Assembly: GCA_019426215.1 (NCBI GenBank)
Contig: CM033391.1
Span: 15,178,708 to 15,242,707, forward strand
DNA length: 64,000 bases
Source: Buddleja alternifolia
Taxonomy: Eukaryota > Streptophyta > Magnoliopsida > Lamiales > Scrophulariaceae
Direction: 5' to 3'
A program made the translations under genes and the position numbers. Shown one piece after another: positions 1 through 9,339 of the stretch (position 1 is its first letter; every line of letters begins with the position of its first letter). The notes beneath the pieces are model-generated. The model was given only the letters and a program-made list of their open reading frames with translations, was not told the DNA's origin and made no database searches.

Positions 1-171
1 AATTTGTTGGAGATAATGTCACTATCACAGTAAAATTGTACGCTAAAAAAAGGTCATATATTCAACAACATACGTACATGGCCATCGAAAGCCCTTAATT
101 TTCTAGCACTTAAACATACACTTGAATAATTCAACTACATAAACATTATGATTAGAGTGAAAGGGTGCTGG

Positions 172-1290
172 TCATGTTGACGGAGGCTGCGGTGGTTGAA
201 AATTCACAAACATGAAATACTCAGATAATTGTCTCATCATCTCTGTTTGATTTCTCATCAACTCGGTTTGATTTTGTGCAAGAATGGCGAATTGAGATTC
301 AAGACGGTCAAGATGGTCGAAATTAGTTGAGGTGCCTGCTGCACTATTCGCTGGTGGATCTTGAACTAGAGGGTTGAGAGTAACAACCTCTATTGCCGCA
401 TCACTCCGTTCCCGAGGGTGTAACACTCGGATGAAACCGAATCCTGTTGGATTCTTCTTCAGAAGGTGCATACCGGCGAGCTGGTTCATATCAACTGTCA
501 TTGGACCCTCAATAGGAATTTGATCAGTCTTAGTTCGATCGAATGCCCCGATCCGCTCGGCAATGCGGGTAATAATTCCCCCCATTAGTAGTTGGCCCTT
601 CTCCTGTCTCGACACTTGAACAAATCTCTCACATAAAATTTTCGTCAAGTCTGCGCGTTTGCCAGTTTGAAAACACCAGAGAACTCCAAGTTCTTTTGTG
701 AATACTTTTCCACTACACCCTCGCCCAAACAGTGTGAATGCCAAGATTCGGTGTAAATACCGGAGAGAATAGTCGACAATATCTGTGGCCTTAGCCGTGC
801 GTCCCTAAAACTTCTCATTAGGTAGTCGAGTAATTCCCTGCCAAAATGCATCCTCATCCGCTTCAAGTAGGGACTCGGTGTTTTCAATCGGCCAACCAAA
901 TATATCCGCGATCTCCTGTTTTGACTTCTCATAGGTTTTATTTGCGATTCTAAACCGGGCTGTATCATCACCATACTCGAAGGTGCATAAAAACTCGCAT
1001 GTGAGTCGGTTGTAACTCGGTTCATCCATGAAATTTAGTTCCTCCCAACCCATGACTTCCAACTTTGCACGAAAATCACTCAACGTGATATCAATCGCCT
1101 GCATAGCATGAGGATCCATGTAGCGGGAGGGATAACAGGGTAACTTCTTCAGTATTGCATATTTAGAAGTGGGATTCTTGATTTTTGGGTATTTCATCAA
1201 AAGTGGGGGGCTACTACTATCACCGGTTGAAGGTACAATCTCCAAATCCGTATTGGGTCTCCCGGCGGTACGAGCCTTTTTTCGGCCCAT
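172..1290 (-). pseudogene. Plant transposon protein (Athila ORF1-like), one in-frame stop
   Basis: Read from an ATG at 1290, the frame is open to a TAG at 805-807 and then continues open in the same frame to 172, giving about 370 residues with a single stop. The N-terminal half contains CEFLCTFEY followed by an acidic FGWP segment. The half after the stop starts GRTAKATDI and contains RYLHRILAFTLFGRG. This layout resembles the plant-specific ORF1-like proteins of Athila-type and related transposons, which are often annotated 'putative plant transposon protein'. The C-terminus has a polar run with repeated NQTE and a proline-rich tail. The function of the family is unsettled; a gag-like role is possible. 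The element's left side runs off the window, so its class cannot be fixed. One stop in an otherwise open frame suggests recent inactivation. Confidence 0.6.
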
Positions 1291-1433
1291 ATTTTAGTCA
1301 ACAAATGAATGGACACCTACATTATCAAACATGAAATATATCAGAAATTTGAGTATATTTCATTAACTACAACTACAAGATTTACAAATCAACTACAACT
1401 ACAACTGGGCAATTGGATTTTGTGTGGGGCTTT

Positions 1434-1720
1434 TCATCGAACACCTTGCATTCATTATTTAAGCATCTTCATTCTAGTAACAATTTAACACAGAAGCATG
1501 CCCAATTATCACTTTGCAATTCTATATCAAAAACACCAAATGCTAACCACAAAGAAGCAACAAAATCTCTATCAACCAATTCATCGAACACCTTGCCTTC
1601 ATTGTGTAGGCATGTACATTCTAGCAATTAATTAACACACAAGCATGCCCAACAATTGTATTACTAATTCAAAAACAGAAAACGCCATTGCAATGCTAAT
1701 CACAACAAAAAACAACAACA
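1434..1720. repeat. Imperfect tandem duplication, offset 147 bp
   Basis: The motif TCATCGAACACCTTGC occurs at 1434 and again at 1581. It is followed in both copies by similar text (an ACATTCTAGCAA-type motif, ACACA-AGCATGCCCAA, then AC-rich sequence). It lies just upstream of the minus-strand transposon ORF, so it is probably part of that element's leader. No coding role is seen. Confidence 0.6.
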
Positions 1721-2040
1721 ACAAATGTTATACAACCAACTTTCGATAGTTAGAAAAGCCTATACTTAATCTTGCGTCGAAGAGTGAGTCGATGGAGGAG
1801 CCGTGCGGTGATTGATAGCGGATTCGGTAGAGGGGCTGGGATTTGATGGAAGAATGAGTTGATGGAAGAAACGAAGGTTTGTGTTTCAATTTTCCCTATG
1901 TTCAGTTGTGGCGTGGCGTGGGGTTGGTTTGAATTGAATCGGGTGAATCTGTTGTGTGGCACCGTGGGAACGAAACACCAGCACCATGGTGCCGTTTTTA
2001 TATTTTATTTTTGAAATTTTTAATTTTTCATTTTGGTGAA

Positions 2041-2545
2041 TACTGCGATATAGGACCCCAGTATCTCAGTATTAACTAATTGGATGCTGAAATACAGGGG
2101 CTATTATCGCGGTATCGGCCCATGTTGATACTACTATACTGAGCCCCTGTATCGCCGTATTATGAAAACTTCCAAGCTGTTGGGGTCTATTAGGTGATAC
2201 CCAGATACTTGAATAGGTATTGGTGTATTTTGCACCCAAACACTACAATACAGGGGTCCCATATCGCAGTATTCAGAAATATGGGACACTAATCTCGTCA
2301 ATACAGCGATACGGACCCACGTATCAAAGTATCGTACACGCGATACTACAATATAAGGCCCCTATATTACAGTACGCCACATTTGATACTGCGATACAGG
2401 ACCCTGTATCGCAATATCGACCAGTGTTGGGTCCAATGTAACTTTAATGGGAGATACCGAGATACTGGGGGTCCTATATCGCGGTATCGTAACGATACCG
2501 CGATACCGGGTCCTATATCACGGTATCGGCCCATGGAATTGAACT
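2041..2545. repeat. Array of degenerate GATAC/GCGATA palindromic modules
   Basis: About 500 bases consist of imperfect, alternately oriented modules of roughly 35-45 bp built on TATCGCGGTATC (a near-palindrome), GGACCC or GGGTCC, and CAGTATC. Clear examples are near 2046, 2104, 2150, 2250, 2300, 2384, and a back-to-back pair at 2453-2530. Reading frames through it are artefacts of the repeat. Being palindromic, transcripts in either direction could fold. It sits between two transposon genes on the minus strand. I do not recognise it as a named family. Confidence 0.7.
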
Positions 2546-2720
2546 CAGCACAATGGTGCCGTAAATTGCCTTAGGCAGTGCACTCGGCACCGTGGTGCCG
2601 AGTTTCTGGCACCATGGTGTCGATTGAACTGCCTAAGGCAGTGCACTCGGCACCATGGTGCCGAGTGTTTGAACACTCGGCACAACGGTGCCGGAAACTC
2701 GGCACCACGGTGCCAGTGTG
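2546..2720. repeat. Cluster of GGCACC-GGTGCC palindromes
   Basis: Six hairpin-capable units of the form CTCGGCACCNTGGTGCCGAG lie at about 2548, 2584, 2608, 2646, 2676 and 2698. Isolated relatives occur near 1958 and 1982. A second palindrome, CTGCCTAAGGCAG, punctuates the cluster at about 2567 and 2627, giving a rough 60-bp higher-order unit. The block directly follows the GATAC array and is much more GC-rich than its surroundings. Confidence 0.75.
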
Positions 2721-2897
2721 AATATATATACATTATTGGCAAAAATTCCCGCACAATCCTAATACGGCGTATACTTTATTGAGGAAAATGTTACATGTAC
2801 GCAATATGTGAATCAAACATAAAATGAAATAAAACTTCATTTACAATAATGGTATAAATATTTTACAAGATAATACAAATACATAAAAGTATGTTCC

Positions 2898-3799
2898 TCA
2901 AACTATGGAATTGGTCAAAAGTTGCAAGGTTATCTTCTGTCTAAAATATGGAATGTGGATATGACTAAATTTTTTCAAAGGTCTATACTTTTCCCTCGTA
3001 CAAAAGAAGTCCACGTATTTGAGCATGAACACACCACAGTCGTACTCTTCTTCCTGTAGCGGGATGTTACTGACAATGTTGTACGCCCAACCACTCGAAT
3101 CAAAATCTTCTACACATGTGTGCTTCACGTATTGGAGTACGTAATCTTTTAGCGAGTTAAAAACTCCATTATCACCCGGATTAGGACCAAATGAATCAAG
3201 ATACTCCATTTTTTTTCCTTTGGGCTAATAATTGCTAAAGTCCAATGCAAATTATCATTGAGTGGCACAAAGATTTTATCACACTCAAAAAGACTATAAT
3301 CAACTGTCGAAGTTCTAGCATCAGTCATAACTTTCACCGACTGAAAACCTCTACTTTTATATACTTTATAAAAGTAAGAACCAAAATAATGGCATTTCAA
3401 GTACCTCATTGGCTCCCTCGACTCTCTCTTTTTCAATAACAACATGTAGAAATTACATACTTCATCATCAAGCCATCCCCGAGGTTTCAACTGTTTTAAA
3501 CTCCTTGTACTAATCTGCTTCTCTTTCTTACCATAAGTTATACTCATCAACAATTTCGCCTTCCGGGGATCGGACTTGGATTCTGAAATCAGTCTCTTCT
3601 CGTCTGCGGTCAGAGGCACAAAAAAATATGCCTCATCAACATCCAATGTATCCTGAACATGTTCGTTGACAACATTTGCAATTTCAGATACCAAATATTC
3701 ACACAATACAGGGGTCCAACTAATTTTAAGATAACAACATTGCAATCCAATATCTAAATCAATTGACTCAACAAATGCTTCATATAAAATAAAATTCAA
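2898..3799 (-). pseudogene. Ulp1/C48 protease domain, copy B (3' copy)
   Basis: This is the second of two tandem cysteine-protease domains. Visible motifs in order: LKPRGWLDDEV at the start of the fold, ECDKIFVPLNDNLHWTLAI with the catalytic His, YLDSFGP with the catalytic Asp, and QEEEYDCGVFML with the oxyanion Gln six residues before the catalytic Cys. All four catalytic positions survive. However, the reading frame shifts near 3205, between His and Asp, so the domain is split over two frames (3799-3149 and 3209-2898). The homologous linker upstream (VPLTADEKR) is also found upstream of copy A, so the duplication included it. SUMO-related protease activity is known for the family; here it is presumably lost. 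Confidence 0.8.
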
Positions 3800-3860
3800 T
3801 TTATAATAAAATTCAATTTACATTGTCATACATAAATATCCAAGATAATACAATTATTGT

Positions 3861-4767
3861 TCAAACAACCCTCTTGTTCAAAATATCTAATGCAATCTTT
3901 TTTCTGATCAAACCCATGCGCTCGGCGTTATAATTTTTCAATTGCCTAAACTGTTCTCGAGTACAAAAATAGTCGATGTTCTTGAGCATAAACACTCCAC
4001 AGTCATCGCCATTCTGCTATCGAGGCATGGTGCACACAATTTCCTCAGCCCATCCACTCAAATCATAATCTTGTCCACATTTGTGCCTCACGTATTGGAC
4101 AAGATAGTTTTTCAACAAGTTAAAAACCCCATTATCAGTCCTGTGAGGACCCATCAAATCAATATACTGCATTTTTCTCTCATTCAGGTTGATAATGGCT
4201 AAAGCCCAATGATTAATATCGTGGATGGGGACAAAGATTGCATCACAATCAATAAGAGAAATGTTTGAATCTACCTAATTTTCCACACTATCAAAACTAT
4301 CGCCAGATTTCAACTTCACTAAAAAGAAAGTATTAAAAAAATGGCACCTCAAGTACCTCTCTGGCTCCCTCATCTGCCTTTCAGCCAGTAAAATGAGGTA
4401 AGCATTAATGACTACGTCATCAAGCCATTTTCGAGGTTTCAAGGTGCGAAGGTTTTCCACTGTTACAGGGAAGTCATTCACACTCACCACTATTTTGTCA
4501 GCCGGTAACTTATGGGACCACTATTTTGTCACCACTATTATATCGCTTTTGCTCGTATGGGGTCAAAGGCTGACAATGATAATTCTCTTCCACTGTAACC
4601 TCCTCCACCTTCACCTTTTTAAGCCCCGGCTCCTCATCCTCTCCACTCACCGTTATTTTTCCAGTTCCCTCATGGAAAGATGACAAAGGAGCTGCATCCA
4701 AATCCACCTTCAGTGCCTCGAACTGAAGGTGTCCCGTTTCAGGCTCCGTAGCAGTTTTGGCCTGAAG
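3861..4767 (-). pseudogene. Ulp1/C48 protease domain, copy A (5' copy), two in-frame stops
   Basis: The last exon starts at 4767 (acceptor TTTTAG) with an acidic linker containing EDEEPGLKKVKVEE, then LTPYEQKRY and LKPRKWLDDVV. The frame continues through CDAIFVPIHDINHWALAI (catalytic His), YIDLMGP (Asp) and GDDCGVFMLKN (Cys), and ends at TGA 3861-3863. Two in-frame TAG codons interrupt it, at 4275-4277 and 4017-4019. The second lies exactly six residues before the Cys, where the family has its catalytic Gln (CAG to TAG would explain it). Near 4489-4532 a 14-base motif is repeated about 30 bases apart and disturbs the frame. Copies A and B are about 950 bp apart and in the same orientation. 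Confidence 0.75.
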
Positions 4768-4846
4768 CTAAAACACGTTATTCATACGAAAGACAAAATA
4801 TATCGTACACAAAATAAATTCATTAAATAACAACTGACTGTATTAC

Positions 4847-5604
4847 CTTCTTCGGTGGGGCTAACTCAGTCCATGGCGACTGTATAAGCCTGCCCTTTTT
4901 TCTCTCCCTCTTTGGATGGTCGAGATCGACAGGGAGAGGAACGATCTCATCGTGTTTCAAGTCCATTAGGACATTAGCAACCTCTCTTTCCCCAACCACG
5001 ACCTCATCAGGCACAATAGCCATCTCATTATCAACACGAGGGCTCACTGAACTATGAACTGGCACATCACAATCAACACCAGAAAAGTGTTCATCATCCC
5101 TCTGAAATCTGTGGAAAATAGCTATCTGATTTTCTACGCTTGATAGCCTATTTTCTACATTTGATAGCCTATTTTCCATGTTGGATAGCCTATTTTCCAC
5201 ATTGGCTAGTCTACCATCCACTCTTGAGTCCATCTCAGATATTTTTCCCAAAATCTCACTCAACATTCTTAAAACCTCGCTATTAGGTTCTGTTGAATGA
5301 CCGGGAGCCCTTTCAGGAAGAGGGATGGAGGATAACGGTGGAATGCTGTCGGCTGGGATGGCTGATGGATCTATTTCGGGCAGAGGATCACTAATGTCTT
5401 CCACTCCGTCCAATCCAAGCGGAACATTTATCGACCACGTCAGCAAGTACATGTCTTCAAATAGAATTCTTCCCCTGACTCCAAAATTGCATCCCACGCA
5501 TCAGTGGTCGGGTCCACTAAGGAGTTTTTTGCATTGAAAGGAGGAAACTCCGTATCGATTGAAGCGCGTTCCTCCAGAGTGGGCTTTAGTATGCTTGTAA
5601 TGTC
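4847..5604 (-). pseudogene. Exon 4 of the KAONASHI-type gene: coiled-coil linker
   Basis: The acceptor TTTTGTAG precedes 5604 and the donor GTAATA follows 4847. The exon begins DITSILKPTLEER, and a 1-nt frameshift near 5460 separates EEFYL from the continuing FEDMYLL frame. The second half carries five near-identical heptads of the type ENRLSN or ENRLSS (about 5090-5220 in DNA), which predict a parallel coiled coil. An acidic region and a basic KRERKKGR stretch follow, which could act as a nuclear signal. In related genes this part links DUF1985 to the protease. Confidence 0.65.
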
Positions 5605-5694
5605 CTACAAAATTTGGAGAATTATAATAAGTTACAAAACTCATTAATTATATTAATTGCAAAAACATAATGTCCAAAAAAAATTCATACCAAC

Positions 5695-5859
5695 CTTCGT
5701 GTTTAAGACCAATTTAAGCAACTGGTCGAAACATGGAAATTGTTTTTTCACTTTCGGTTTCGTCGTCCACTTGCACATTCGGGGCAATGTGGGGTTCATA
5801 TTCTCTCTCAATTGCCCAATAGCAGGTGACAGGTTGGACAGAGACTCAAAAGGAAGAAG
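5695..5859 (-). pseudogene. Exon 3 of the KAONASHI-type gene
   Basis: The exon is 55 codons, phase 0 on both sides, bounded by GTGTGTAG acceptor and AAG|GTTGGT donor. It has no stop codon. It contains KWTTKPKVKKQFPCFDQLL, resembling the short conserved block that follows DUF1985 in this family. Exact splice use is inferred from consensus sites and continuity of the frame only. Confidence 0.55.
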
Positions 5860-5959
5860 CTACACACAAAAAAAAAAGACCATCCGTTTATATATTTCCC
5901 AATATAAAAGTCATAGTTTCAAATATAGCAATATATGAAAACATCATTAAAAGACTTAC

Positions 5960-6730
5960 CATAAGAGGTATGATGAAACCGGGACATTTCCACTGTGGGT
6001 TTCTGGACATCTTTTTCTGTGCCATGTCTAAACTTGTCACCTGCTCCATCAGAAAACCAAAGGAGCGACAACCCCATGGATACGATTTTGCAAATTCTAG
6101 ACTCTCCACTATTTGGATTAGCGTGGAATCTATTTTTGCATTTTCATTTCCACTGTAAAATAACACCGAACCCACTAGATATAGTAAGGACAACTTCAAC
6201 TTGTCGTCCTTCGTCGTGTCCCGGTCCCCTTTCCTAACAATGCTTAACCTTCTATCACCATCGTTAGTGGGAGACTCAACTTCTTTGGGAATTCTCATAT
6301 TTGCAAGTACTTCCCTTATACTTGCTAGTGTGACCTTTTTCGTGTCAAGATATCGTGATAAAAAGTTTTCTTCTCCTAAGCCGTGGATAGGTCCTTCCTT
6401 CGGATATTCGGCACAGTTCAACCCGCTAATTAAGTCGTGCTCTATCAACGAATACTGAATAGGAACTCCATTCAAAACAAACCAAATCTCCGAATTATTG
6501 GGAGACTTCACTTTTCGGCATAGAAGAATCCACAATGGAATTAGAATCATGTCCGTGTAGGGAGCGGCGTCAAATAATGGCCCGAATTGAGAATCCCTCA
6601 ACCAGTTCATCCCATCCGGATGGTCGCTTAAACAATTTTCGATGAATAAGCATTCTTCGGCCATTTTGCAATAAGTGTTGATTTTACCCTTGAAATTACA
6701 TTCTTCAAGGGTCAAATATAGAGTGGGGAC
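5960..6730 (-). pseudogene. Exon 2 of the KAONASHI-type gene: DUF1985 domain
   Basis: This 257-codon open exon lies between TTTTCAG (6731-6732) and ATG|GTAAGT (5959). The hallmark segment EIWFVLNGVPIQYSL followed by HDLISGLNC matches the DUF1985 pattern (WFxxxGxPxxFSLxEFxxxTGLxC). Upstream, CLSDHPDGMNWLRDSQFG precedes it, and downstream a FLSRYLDTKKVTLASI segment ends the domain. DUF1985 is a plant domain of unknown function found almost always next to Ulp1 proteases of transposon origin. The exon itself shows no lesion. Confidence 0.8.
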
Positions 6731-7070
6731 CTGAAAAAGACAATTGAAAACTCTTCAAATATAATGACAACGAAACAACATATAGAAAAATGAGAGCCAT
6801 GAACTAGCATATTAAAATCGATTATTGAACTAGCATAAGAGATCATCAACCAAATATGTTGTCATAAAAGAACATCACTATTGAAAGTCACACAGAGTTC
6901 TTCAATCTATTTTCATAGAATGCCATATTCAATACAAAGTGGCTAATCACACTCTCGTTTTCAATAAATGAAGTCATTAACTAACAAAATGGTATTCCTC
7001 TTCAATGTTGCTAATCACACTCTCGTTTTCACTAAATGAAGTTGTTTCACTTTATTACATTTTCACTAAC

Positions 7071-7736
7071 CAAATTTAAAGCATGCATCATTTGATTCGA
7101 AAAATCCTTATGAATTCATCAATTTGATCAATAAACACTTATCAATTCATCCATTTGATCAATAATTCCAAAACAATAACCAAATTTAAAGTATGCATCA
7201 TTTGATTCGAAAAATCCTTATGAATTTCTCAATTTGATCAATAAACACTTATCAATTCATCCATTTGATCAATAATTCCAAAACAATAACCAAAATTAAA
7301 GCATGCATCATTTGATTCGAAAAATCCTTATAAATTCATCAATTTGATCAATAAACACTTATCAATTCATCCATTTCATCAATAATTCCAAAACGATAAC
7401 TAAATTTAAAGCATGCATCATTTCATTCGAAAAATCCTTATGAATTCATCAATTTGATCAATGAACACTTATCAATTCATCCATTTGATCAATAATTCCA
7501 AAACAATAACCAAAATTAAACCATGCATCATTTCATTCAAAAAATCCTTATGAATTCATCAATTTGATCAATAAACACTTATCAATTCATCCATTTGATC
7601 AATAATTCCACAACAATAACCAAATTTAAAGCATGCATCATTTGATTCGAAAAATCCTTATGAATTCATCAATTTGATCAATAAACACTTATCAATTCAT
7701 CCATTTGATCAATAATTTCAAAACAAAACAATCAAT
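7071..7736. repeat. Tandem repeat, 6 x 110 bp, inside intron 1
   Basis: Copies begin with GCATGCATCATTTGATTCG (or close variants) at 7081, 7191, 7301, 7411, 7521 and 7631, an exact 110-bp period with only scattered substitutions. A flanking shorter duplication (GCTAATCACACTCTCG near 6941 and 7011) lies just outside. The array lies wholly within the predicted first intron of the Ulp1-type gene (6731-7798). It has no spacers, so it is a minisatellite, not a CRISPR. Confidence 0.95.
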
Positions 7737-7891
7737 TTCTCCTAATTTCCCCATCTCCACAAAAGCATTATAAATAAATGGAAGAAGTTTTTACTTACAG
7801 GGGGTGTCGATGAGGTAGAAGGCTCGTTCTCAGTCAACGATGAACGTTCATCACCACGGGGAGCATCTATTACTCTGCAAATGCATAACAT

Positions 7892-9200
7892 GAACACAAT
7901 CCTTAAAATTACATAAACCCTAATATCAAAATGTGCTTAAAAATTAAAATTAACTGGGACAAATTAACCCAACAAATCATTTATACATTCATTGATCAAG
8001 GTTTTTCAAAATAAAAAAATATGCTTCAATAATTATAAATTACATTGGGGAAATTGAGCATTTTACAAAAATTCACAAAATTTTGAAAAAATTCACATTT
8101 TCTACAAGTACATTGGCTTGGGTTGCTTCAATACCTTTAACTTCTCTTCTCCTTCTTTTTCTTCTTCAATGGCAGACGACAGGGTCCTGTCCCACAACAA
8201 TGGAAGTAGGCGGCGTGAAATGGGAGACTCACTTCTCGGAGAGCGGCGATCTTCCTTCTCCGGGATATGGACTCTTCTTTCTCCGGTGGTATTACGTGTA
8301 TCGGGTCTCTTCTTCTTCTTTCTCGTTTTTTTCTCTTGGTCTCGGGTAGCAGGTAGCAGGGGGATGGATAGATATGGGCTGGGGGGTATCAGGGGTAAGA
8401 GGGGTGTTGATGTAATTACAGTTTTAATAGATTTTAAAAAAAAATGTTATCAGAAGAATCGTGTTTCACAAACACGACTCTTTAAGTGGGGAGTTTTTCT
8501 AGGGACTTTTATGTCATTTTGCAATGAAAAACAAGAGGAGAACTATGGAGGCCCGAAACCTTCCATCTCTTTCATATGGAGCCTATTTTCAAACGTCCCC
8601 ACATCAGATGGGGTCCTTCACACAAAAATCCCCAATTTCAATCAATCACCACCACCAATCCTGTCGCCGCCCATCTGCCTCCTCCATAACTTACCGGTGC
8701 AATCTCTACTCTTGACGCCTCCATCAGACAACCACCACTCTTCTCCTCCCAATAGTCAACGAGCGACCTTCCTCACACCATCATCGCTGTGTCACCAATG
8801 TCATAGCTCCACCATGTCGCCACCACTGTTTCTCGGGCGAGGTTGTAAGTATTACCTCTTGGGGCTTTTCTTCTTTGCAGAATCGAGGTTATTTAGGTTA
8901 ATTGTTGAGAATTTTGGTGTGGTGTGGTGTTTATTGAGCTTGTGTTGGCCAATTTGTAAACTTCCTGATGCAGGGCTATGTCGATTTGGTTGGGTTTTTG
9001 TTGTTGCTGGTTTGTTGATTTGTTGATTTTTGACACCGTGTTTATACTCTCTTGAGATAGTGTGTGCATGATGGGGTTGAGCTCGAGTTGAGTTGTTGCT
9101 TTGAATTTTTTATTTGGGTTTACTTCCGAAGCGTTACGCATTATTGTCAAGAACTTAGTACACTTGAGAGACGTCGTTACGCTGCACTAATTTCAGGATT
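7892..9200. other. Non-coding region upstream of the Ulp1-type gene
   Basis: AT-rich to 8100, then pyrimidine-rich (8120-8340) and a G-rich stretch near 8360. From about 8520 to 8850 it is CT/CA-rich and looks like a plant 5' leader, ending in a GTAAGT-like site (8845-8850) followed by T-rich DNA. A 300-codon frame spans 8118-9026 but has no recognisable domain and very biased composition, so I do not call it a gene. The promoter of the minus-strand Ulp1-type gene probably lies here. Confidence 0.35.
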
Positions 9201-9339
9201 TTGATTTAATCAGAAAATGTAAAAATAGGCGAGAAGAACACAGGCATTTAGTACCATCTGTACTACTCAAGTTCAAGATAACGCCGATCGTATGGACGTG
9301 TTACATGAGTGAGAGCAGACCAAAACTTCTGAAATACCG

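Larger units (their letters stand above)
2898..7891 (-). pseudogene. KAONASHI-type transposon gene: DUF1985 + coiled coil + two Ulp1 protease domains
   Basis: A multi-exon minus-strand gene can be traced with consensus GT/AG borders: exon 1 7891-7799, exon 2 6730-5960, exon 3 5859-5695, exon 4 5604-4847, last exon from 4767. All visible introns are phase 0. The order DUF1985, a linker with coiled coil, then a C48 (Ulp1/SUMO-protease-like) domain is that of KAONASHI-type genes, which are known as Ulp1-like genes carried by plant Mutator-like elements. Lesions: a 1-nt frameshift near 5460 (reading runs into TGA, while the other frame continues FEDMYLL), two in-frame TAG codons in the first Ulp1 copy, and a frameshift near 3205 in the second. 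No terminal inverted repeats were recognised, so the element ends are unknown. Confidence 0.75.

Noticed and set aside
2220..2754. Several short open frames on both strands
   Set aside because: They read through palindromic repeats and have repetitive sequences without domains.
7071..7736. Regular repeats that could be mistaken for a CRISPR array
   Set aside because: Units of 110 bp are directly adjacent with no unique spacers, and the DNA is plant nuclear.
8118..9026. A 302-codon plus-strand frame
   Set aside because: No domain, extreme composition (Ser/Pro/Phe-rich from pyrimidine-rich DNA), and overlap with a region that looks like promoter and leader.
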